A DNA stretch of 18,113 nt from the NCBI GenBank assembly GCA_047632015.1, contig JBLIBC010000023.1, positions 1 through 18,113 of the forward strand, written 5' to 3'. Positions 12,715 through 18,113 of this stretch are shown in pieces (within the stretch, counting starts at the first letter, position 1; every line of letters starts with the position of its first letter). Under the pieces are notes generated by a model. The model had not been told where the DNA came from. It saw only the letters and a program-made list of their open reading frames with translations, and searched no databases. Origin of the DNA: JBLIAZ01 sp047632015. Its GTDB lineage: Bacteria > Bacteroidota > Bacteroidia > Flavobacteriales_C > GCA-002722245. Position numbers and translations under genes: made by a program.

Positions 12715-15111
12715 TTAACGAACCAAAGTAACAGTTCCTGCAAACTTATACTCTCTATCAAACCTGAATGAAGACTTTGCAAATATCTTAACTACGTATA
12801 CGCCTGTAGGAGCTTTTTTTCCATTCTTAAATTTACCATCCCACCCATTATTTACATCCTTTGTAGCATAAACTTCACCCCCCCCTCGATCGTAAATTAT
12901 CATTGAAAACTCAGTAACACCAACTGACTTACCTACAAATATATCGTTTAAGCCGTCTCCATCTGGGGAAAAGGACGTTGGTAAGTAATAATATAAAGGA
13001 TGTCGTAAAGGTAACTCATGAGTTAATGTATCCGAACAATTTAAGTCATCAAACGCATATAAGGTCACTGGGTATAGAGCTACTGAATCATAAGTAGTAG
13101 AAGGCTGATTTTCTGTAGAATTTAATCCGTTTCCAAAATCCCAATAATATGTACTGGCATCTCTCGAATCATTTAAAAATTTCACTGGCTCATTTGGTTC
13201 AGGAACAAAAGCATTCACCGCAAAAGATGCTGTAGGTCTTTGTGAGGTTATTAGCACCGAATCAACTGCTGGAATTATTCCACAGGAATCATAAGCGGTA
13301 AATTTCAAAGATTTTGTTTCTAAAACTAAATATTCGTACGGATTTGCAATTCCTGACTCCCATGAAAAGCTGTATGGAGGTACCCCACCAAGTGCAGATC
13401 CAGACAATACTACTTTACTACCAAAACAAAACACAGTGTCCTCAAGTAAAAGGACAGAAAATGCTGGATAATTTAATTTTACAAACACACTGTCAGTTAC
13501 CTTTTCATTGCACATGTCAGATATATCAACACCATAAGTGACATCCGTTAGTATTGTATTTGTTGCTCTTTTTGACGTTTGTCCCGAATCCCAATCATAC
13601 GTGTACCCCCCAGCACCACCTCTTGCACCAGCAACAAAGGTAATTTGCGCCCCTCTGCATTTAATAGTGGTGTCGTTCATTGGTATTACTGTCAAAGGCG
13701 TGTACATTGGAATATTTAAAGTGATGTCTCCTGTGATTTTTTGGCCACATAAATCTGTTGCAACATAGTAAATTGTATCAGTTGAGTCAGGGTTTACCGT
13801 AATGGTTTTACCCGTTTCAGTACTTACTGGAAGCCAATCGTATATGTAACCAGGAACTCCTCCGGACACATTAGCAGAAACCAGCACATCCTCACCTGAA
13901 CACACGGCACTAATACTATCGGTAATAAAAGACATTTCAGGTCTGTCCATAATTTGATAAGTAAAAGTCAAAGAATCAATGGATACATCACAAACATCAG
14001 GATTATCAAACTTGAGGATGACCGTTTCAACACCTTCACTTAAAGCGTCTGACAAAGGTTTAATTTCAATTGTTTTCGAAGCTTCACCAGCCGCAAAGGT
14101 CACGTTGTTTCCCAACAGTTCGTAATCTACGCCGTTAGTTGCCGTTCCACCAATCGTATAATCAACTGACAACGTCTGATATAACTTGCTTTCCCTTGTG
14201 ATCTTTAGCTCTCCATTATGGGAACAATTTTCAAACAATTCCTCGGTGCTACCTGTAGGTGTAAAATTAGCCTGCTGATCAATTTCAAAAATAGGAATTG
14301 AATTTAAACTATTTGCTTCTAAAAAAACACCTGAATCAAAGGTAGGGTCGTCACTGGGATTGTCAGCGATTACAATTTTTAAATGATATATTTCACAGGG
14401 TGTTACCTTTGAAACAGCGGTAAAAACATCTGTAAATCCATCAAAATTTACAACAGTCGGATCATTAACTTGGGACCCTGAAGTTCCATTCCCATTAAAA
14501 TTGAAATACTGATCATTATTCCAATTATTCACATTTCTAATAGACACTACAGTGCTATTATCAGGTAATAAGGCTATGTTTTTTTTACCTGATATTCCCG
14601 GCCCTGAAATAAAAAAACCAAATACATCATTGTATTTGTCAATTGGTCTGGACCATTCAATATATTCTTCGGAAGCAAACACGTATCTAAATCTCACAGT
14701 GTCTCCATCTGGAATAAAATCAAACTCTAACACCGCCGCATCAGAAGTGCCACCATCAACCAAAGCGTCAAGATCTGCATCTCCTGGAGTATTATTTTTA
14801 GTTGTAGCTCCCGAATTATTATTTGGTCCAACCGGTCCATTTTGAAGCCCTGAACCGTCCACTTCATTCAGTACCGTACCTGTTGACATGATAATTCCGT
14901 GACTTAAACCAATGTTACTAGACGCTCCAAAAAACTCACCTAACGCCTTCCCTGACCCACTATATGTGACATTGGATATCTCAACACCTTCCCCTGTTAA
15001 GACGTCCTTAACTAAAGTCGTAGCTGATTTTGAATTATTAGTTACCAACTGACCCCAAGCCAAACTTGAAATCATCATGCAAACCACTGATATGTAGTAA
15101 CTAAACTTCAT
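12715..15111 (-). CDS. T9SS type B cell-surface protein with choice-of-anchor L, Calx-beta-like and PKD-like domains
   Basis: A 798-residue secreted protein. Signal peptide 1-20 (before Gln21). Residues 22-270 match the choice-of-anchor L domain, with FGASSNIGLSHGIIMSTG (61-78), VLEFDFIPDGDTVRFRYVFA (127-146; shown as key part) and NDVFGFFISGPG (161-172). A Calx-beta-like domain spans about 285-385 (GGTATNGVDY 321-330). Three tandem Ig/SprB-like repeats of about 75-80 residues follow (394-468, 472-548, 551-625), each with a Cys near the start and GG-x-P/G-Y-x-Y-x-W. A PKD domain is at 627-700 (YYWDFGNG). The C-terminal domain at 704-798 (SFSPDGDGLND, GWDGKFKNGKKAPTGVY) is the gliding-motility-associated T9SS type B sorting signal. 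It is exported through the type IX secretion system and probably acts in adhesion. Confidence 0.93.
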   Translation of the reverse strand: MKFSYYISVVCMMISSLAWGQLVTNNSKSATTLVKDVLTGEGVEISNVTYSGSGKALGEFFGASSNIGLSHGIIMSTGTVLNEVDGSGLQNGPVGPNNNSGATTKNNTPGDADLDALVDGGTSDAAVLEFDFIPDGDTVRFRYVFASEEYIEWSRPIDKYNDVFGFFISGPGISGKKNIALLPDNSTVVSIRNVNNWNNDQYFNFNGNGTSGSQVNDPTVVNFDGFTDVFTAVSKVTPCEIYHLKIVIADNPSDDPTFDSGVFLEANSLNSIPIFEIDQQANFTPTGSTEELFENCSHNGELKITRESKLYQTLSVDYTIGGTATNGVDYELLGNNVTFAAGEASKTIEIKPLSDALSEGVETVILKFDNPDVCDVSIDSLTFTYQIMDRPEMSFITDSISAVCSGEDVLVSANVSGGVPGYIYDWLPVSTETGKTITVNPDSTDTIYYVATDLCGQKITGDITLNIPMYTPLTVIPMNDTTIKCRGAQITFVAGARGGAGGYTYDWDSGQTSKRATNTILTDVTYGVDISDMCNEKVTDSVFVKLNYPAFSVLLLEDTVFCFGSKVVLSGSALGGVPPYSFSWESGIANPYEYLVLETKSLKFTAYDSCGIIPAVDSVLITSQRPTASFAVNAFVPEPNEPVKFLNDSRDASTYYWDFGNGLNSTENQPSTTYDSVALYPVTLYAFDDLNCSDTLTHELPLRHPLYYYLPTSFSPDGDGLNDIFVGKSVGVTEFSMIIYDRGGGEVYATKDVNNGWDGKFKNGKKAPTGVYVVKIFAKSSFRFDREYKFAGTVTLVR

Positions 15112-15112
15112 C

Positions 15113-15122
15113 TATACGTATA
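15113..15122. promoter_or_regulatory. 10-bp palindrome directly upstream of the T9SS protein gene
   Basis: TATACGTATA is a perfect palindrome ending 1 bp before the ATG at 15111. It overlaps the ribosome-binding region, so a protein bound there could block expression. No TAnnTTTG element was found in the 127-bp gap 15112-15238. Short AT-rich palindromes also arise by chance. Confidence 0.2.
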
Positions 15123-15238
15123 ACAAAATCAAGACTGATAGGTTACTAAGTTAGGGAAAATAGTCGTGAGTTAGTAGCTGTGAAGATTTAACGAATTAAA
15201 ACTACTTTTAATCTGTTCCAAATTAAAATAATCGACAA

Positions 15239-15709
15239 TCAATTTACCAACTGATGAACTATTTTAAACATTTGCTCAGTACTAACTTGAGCACCTGCTT
15301 TAATAAGGGTGTAAAGTTCTTTTGACCTATCACTTTCTGAAAACTTTTTTTCAGAGGTAAAAAACTCAATTTGAGCATAGTGCTCTGGGATTTCACTCAA
15401 CCAATTTGATGAAGTAAAATTGATTGATTCGGTATTGCTTTTTAGCGCTACTAACCTCGCCTCATCCTTTTGAAACCAAAACATTTTTAAATCGCCCTGC
15501 GTCGAATGAATTAAATATTTTATTTGTTCTAATGATTTTTCAAGGACCAGATCACTAAACAGGTCTACTAAGTTTATTGCTTCTTCAGGTTGCTTTTCGT
15601 TTATTGAAATCCATTCCTCGTTATGCACTCCATTAGCAATTAAAAACTGCTTAAACTCTTGTTCAAGTTCTTTTAACTCTTCATCTGACAACCTCCTGTA
15701 TTTAACCAT
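15239..15709 (-). CDS. DUF6495-like conserved Bacteroidota protein
   Basis: A 156-residue soluble protein without signal peptide. The start MVKYRRLSDEELKELEQEF and following FLIANGVHNEEWISINE, VDLFSDLVLEKSLEQIKYL are strongly conserved in Bacteroidota; I believe this is the family listed as DUF6495, though the number is from memory. The second half is a strand-rich region followed by a helical end (STEQMFKIVHQLVN). No function is known to me. The frame is open to a TTG at 15742, but that stretch lies inside the sucD terminator region, so ATG 15709 is preferred. It follows sucD on the same strand, separated by a hairpin. Confidence 0.75.
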   Translation of the reverse strand: MVKYRRLSDEELKELEQEFKQFLIANGVHNEEWISINEKQPEEAINLVDLFSDLVLEKSLEQIKYLIHSTQGDLKMFWFQKDEARLVALKSNTESINFTSSNWLSEIPEHYAQIEFFTSEKKFSESDRSKELYTLIKAGAQVSTEQMFKIVHQLVN

Positions 15710-15726
15710 ACCTATCAACTGGACAT

Positions 15727-15757
15727 AAAAAAAGGACACCAACTACAGCGTCCTTTT
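15727..15757 (-). terminator. Terminator of sucD
   Basis: On the minus strand AAAAGGAC (15757-15750) pairs with GTCCTTTT (15737-15730) across a 12-nt loop and is followed by further T residues. It lies 23 bp after the sucD stop and just before the DUF6495-like start, so some read-through into that gene is possible. Confidence 0.75.
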
Positions 15758-15780
15758 AATCTTATTCTTTAAACATTAGT

Positions 15781-16662
15781 TTATGCTGAAACATTTTGTA
15801 ACAATTCTGCCATAGCACTTCCAATGTGAGCAGGAGAATCAACCACTGTAATTCCACATGACCTCATTATTCTTTTTTTAGCTTCTGCTGTATCATCCTC
15901 ACCACCTACAATAGCACCTGCGTGGCCCATTGTTCTTCCTTTAGGTGCTGTTACACCAGCAATAAAACCGACAACTGGTTTAGTACCATTTGCTTTAATC
16001 CATTCGGCTGCCTGAGCCTCCAGGTTCCCTCCTATTTCTCCAATCACCACGATTCCTTCAGTTTCTGGATCAGCCATTAATAATTTAACAGCATCTTTTG
16101 TTGTTGTTCCAATGATTGGATCACCACCAATTCCAATAGCAGTAGTAATTCCTAGTCCAGCTTTCACTACTTGGTCAGCAGCTTCATATGTTAACGTACC
16201 TGATTTAGATACAATCCCAATGGTTCCTTTTTTGAAAATAAACCCTGGCATGATACCAACTTTAGCTTCGTCAGCAGTGATTAATCCTGGGCAATTAGGT
16301 CCAATCAAGGTACACTCTCTGTTATCGATGTAAGCTTTTACTTTCACCATGTCAGCTACAGGAATCCCTTCCGTTATTGCTACAATTACTTTAATTCCAG
16401 CTTCAGCAGCTTCCATTATAGCATCAGCAGCAAATGCAGGTGGAACAAAAATTATTGAAACATTAGCCTGTGCTTTTTCAACTGCCTCAGCAACTGAATT
16501 AAAAACTGGTTTATCCAAGTGCGTTTGACCACCTTTTCCAGGAGTAACACCACCCACAACGTTTGTTCCGTATTCAATCATTTGACCAGCGTGAAAAGTA
16601 CCTTCACCACCAGTAAAACCTTGAACTATAACTTTTGAATCCTTATTTACTAAAACTGACAT
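15781..16662 (-). CDS. sucD: Succinate-CoA ligase (ADP-forming) subunit alpha
   Basis: The alpha subunit of succinyl-CoA synthetase converts succinyl-CoA and ADP (or GDP) with phosphate to succinate, CoA and ATP (or GTP) in the TCA cycle. The 293 residues are full length. The CoA-binding glycine loop QGFTGGEGTFHA is at 14-25, GPNCPG at 121-126, KSGTLTYE at 153-160, and the phosphohistidine motif GHAGAIVGG at 246-254, with catalytic His247. The beta-subunit gene sucC is not adjacent; in many Bacteroidota the two are unlinked. A full TAnnTTTG element lies 23 bp upstream and a terminator follows, so it is probably transcribed mainly alone. Confidence 0.97.
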   Translation of the reverse strand: MSVLVNKDSKVIVQGFTGGEGTFHAGQMIEYGTNVVGGVTPGKGGQTHLDKPVFNSVAEAVEKAQANVSIIFVPPAFAADAIMEAAEAGIKVIVAITEGIPVADMVKVKAYIDNRECTLIGPNCPGLITADEAKVGIMPGFIFKKGTIGIVSKSGTLTYEAADQVVKAGLGITTAIGIGGDPIIGTTTKDAVKLLMADPETEGIVVIGEIGGNLEAQAAEWIKANGTKPVVGFIAGVTAPKGRTMGHAGAIVGGEDDTAEAKKRIMRSCGITVVDSPAHIGSAMAELLQNVSA

Positions 16663-16685
16663 AATTATCTTTTTTTATTGAGCGT

Positions 16686-16693
16686 CAAAAATA
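16686..16693 (-). promoter_or_regulatory. Candidate -7 promoter element for sucD
   Basis: The minus strand reads TATTTTTG, a full match to TAnnTTTG, ending 23 bp before the sucD ATG and predicting a leader of about 20 nt. A TTG -33 element at normal spacing is not apparent. It lies in the 125-bp gap after the symporter gene. Confidence 0.45.
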
Positions 16694-16787
16694 CCGATTC
16701 TATTTGAAAAAGTAAGTATGTAATTAAAAAAAAGGCATATGATAAACATCAACTTTTACTAGGCGGACTTTTCCACGAAATCAATCT

Positions 16788-18062
16788 TTAACTATTTGAT
16801 CGTAATTTTGAATCAATTAATACCGCAACACTTGCATCACCAGTTACGTTAACCACAGTTCGACACATGTCGAGAATCCTATCCACCCCTAATATTAACC
16901 CTATCCCTTCCAACGGAACTCCCAAATGAGACAACACAATTGCTAACATTACCATACCTGCCCCAGGAACAGCTGCCGATCCAATGGAGGCTAAAGTAGC
17001 TGTCAATACAATACCTAATTGTTCCACCAAAGTCAAATCGTAACCTAATACATTGGCTATAAAAACAGCTGCAATAGCTTGATAACAAGAAGTACCATCC
17101 ATGTTTATGGTCGCCCCTAACGGAAGAACAAATCCTGAAACCTCTTTTGATACGCCAATATTCTCCTCTAAACATTGCATAGTAAGTGGTAAGGTAGCTG
17201 CACTTGAACTTGTTGAAAATGCGAGCATTTGAGCTGGGGAAATTGCTTTGTAGAATTTTTTGATTGGATACCCCGAAAAAAAGTGCAGCAATAGAGGGTA
17301 TACGATGTACGCCAAGCTCAACAAGGTTAACACCACAGTCAAAGCATACTTACCCATGATGAAAAGCAAAGAATAAACATTGCCAAAATCCACTATGATA
17401 CCCGCAAGCAGTGCAAACGTGCCTAAAGGGGCAATGTACATGATAATGTGCACCATTTTTAACACCACTTCATTCATCCCTGAAAAAAAGCTGATGACTG
17501 TACCCGATTTTTCTTTAGGAATCAAAACCAAGGCAACACCAAATAACAATGCAAAAACAATAACCTGTAGCATGTTACCATTATCAGATGCCGCTTTCAA
17601 AATGTTATCAGGAACCAAATCACTCAATATGCTTAATGGCCCTTCGTTGGCAACCTCTTTAGCTAACTGAGTTTTCCCGCCCACACTTGATTTTGCATTA
17701 TCAAACAAAGTACTCACCTCGCTTTTGTCAATGCCTTCCCATGGCTTAAAAACATTCACCGAAACCAATCCAATTGTCACAGCCAGCACAGTAGTCACCA
17801 AGTAAATACCAATGGTTTTTACCCCTATTTTTGATAAATTACTTAAGTCCTTAATAGCTGCCACTCCTGATATCAAAGAAAACAACACCAATGGAACTGC
17901 AATTAACTTTAAACCTCGAATAAAAAGACCTCCCCAAGGTTTTATCCAATCAATAACAAATTGTTCCCATGATAACTGTACAGCTACAATACCAAAACAG
18001 ACTCCTAAAATCATCCCTGCGATGATTTGATAATGCAACGGAAAACTTTTACTCTTTGACAT
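16788..18062 (-). CDS. Dicarboxylate/amino acid:cation symporter (DAACS family, GltP/DctA-like)
   Basis: A 424-residue inner-membrane secondary transporter that imports an acidic amino acid or C4-dicarboxylate with sodium or protons. Family signatures: serine-rich hairpin tip SSSAATLPL at 285-293, TM7 motif NMDGTSCYQA at 320-329, hairpin 2 AAVPGAGMVML at 363-373, and TM8 DRILDMCRTVVNVTGD at 394-409. The Arg at 401 lies in the region that, in glutamate-type carriers, contacts the substrate side chain, but substrate is not certain. The ATG at 18062 gives MSKSKSFPLHYQII, a normal start. It overlaps the end of the preceding partial gene by 14 nt, so it is probably expressed from that gene's promoter. 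Confidence 0.95.
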   Translation of the reverse strand: MSKSKSFPLHYQIIAGMILGVCFGIVAVQLSWEQFVIDWIKPWGGLFIRGLKLIAVPLVLFSLISGVAAIKDLSNLSKIGVKTIGIYLVTTVLAVTIGLVSVNVFKPWEGIDKSEVSTLFDNAKSSVGGKTQLAKEVANEGPLSILSDLVPDNILKAASDNGNMLQVIVFALLFGVALVLIPKEKSGTVISFFSGMNEVVLKMVHIIMYIAPLGTFALLAGIIVDFGNVYSLLFIMGKYALTVVLTLLSLAYIVYPLLLHFFSGYPIKKFYKAISPAQMLAFSTSSSAATLPLTMQCLEENIGVSKEVSGFVLPLGATINMDGTSCYQAIAAVFIANVLGYDLTLVEQLGIVLTATLASIGSAAVPGAGMVMLAIVLSHLGVPLEGIGLILGVDRILDMCRTVVNVTGDASVAVLIDSKLRSNS

Positions 18063-18111
18063 TTTCAGGTTTTAATAATTCAACAGCTCTTTTAAACTGT
18101 TTGTCCACAAT
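18049..18111 (-). CDS. C-terminal end of an unidentified protein (partial, cut by window edge)
   Basis: Of the three minus-strand frames entering from the right edge, this one stays open longest (20 codons) and gives a charged helical tail ending VELLKPENVKE before TAA at 18051-18049. It overlaps the symporter start by 14 nt, typical of coupled genes. The tail is too short to name a family. The other two frames stop within about 14 codons. Confidence 0.45.
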   Translation of the reverse strand: MVDKQFKRAVELLKPENVKE

Positions 18112-18113
18112 TC

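Noticed and set aside
14552..14845. Open frame of 97 codons on the + strand opposite the T9SS protein
   Set aside because: Antisense to a well-supported domain (choice-of-anchor L) and without any recognisable domain.
16879..17175. Open frame of 98 codons on the minus strand within the symporter
   Set aside because: It is a frame-shifted reading of the symporter gene with unusual Cys, Ser and Trp content and no recognisable domain.
1..18113. Search by eye for tRNA, rRNA, CRISPR arrays, insertion sequences, att sites or prophage genes
   Set aside because: No cloverleaf with a recognisable T-loop, no regularly spaced repeats, no transposase or integrase motifs, and no abrupt base-composition change were found.

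Overview
The window looks like chromosomal core DNA of a member of the Bacteroidota, most likely Flavobacteriales. The grounds are: low G+C; a short 287-residue primary sigma factor without region 1.1; repeated matches to the Bacteroidota -7 promoter element TAnnTTTG a short way upstream of genes; a type IX secretion (T9SS) type B C-terminal sorting domain; and several small families typical of the phylum. I see no rRNA, tRNA, CRISPR array, insertion sequence or prophage.

Layout. 1-109 is the tail of an unidentified + strand gene, converging on holA (DNA polymerase III delta, -). 1185-2610 (-) is a two-gene unit: a secreted leucine-rich-repeat protein, then a PduO-type cobalamin adenosyltransferase. 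Divergent from it is the primary sigma factor gene (2842-3705, +), which ends in a perfect 28-bp inverted repeat facing a membrane-anchored metallo-beta-lactamase-fold hydrolase (-). A DEAD-box RNA helicase (5049-6287, +) and a YceI-like lipoprotein gene (-) converge on a second bidirectional terminator. The YceI-like gene appears to have lost its ATG next to a TTTTA pentanucleotide repeat.

7110-8708 (-) is a tight three-gene operon: DUF493 protein, DUF2797 protein, SRPBCC-like membrane protein. Upstream of it rpmB (L28) stands alone with its own terminator. 9166-11006 (-) is a sulfur-handling cluster: rhodanese lipoprotein, thioredoxin, and a split YeeE/YedE transporter, with an Fnr/Crp-like palindrome upstream. 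11071-12015 is a secreted protein of unknown function. 12088-12276 is a small protein resembling only the N-terminal half of HigA-type antitoxins. 12514-12705 (+) is a small membrane protein. 12715-15111 (-) is a 798-residue T9SS cell-surface protein with a choice-of-anchor L domain. The right end carries a DUF6495-like gene, sucD (succinyl-CoA synthetase alpha), a dicarboxylate/amino-acid:cation symporter, and the tail of another gene overlapping the symporter start.

Most of this is housekeeping. The sulfur cluster is the only clear multi-gene pathway: the transporter would bring in thiosulfate or a related sulfur species, and the rhodanese and thioredoxin would handle sulfane sulfur. I see no complete undescribed system. 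The points most worth a second look are the DUF2797 protein (zinc cysteines, a GIY-YIG/T5orf172-like core and a possible sliding-clamp-binding tail), the start-codon lesion in the YceI-like gene, and the solo antitoxin-like domain.
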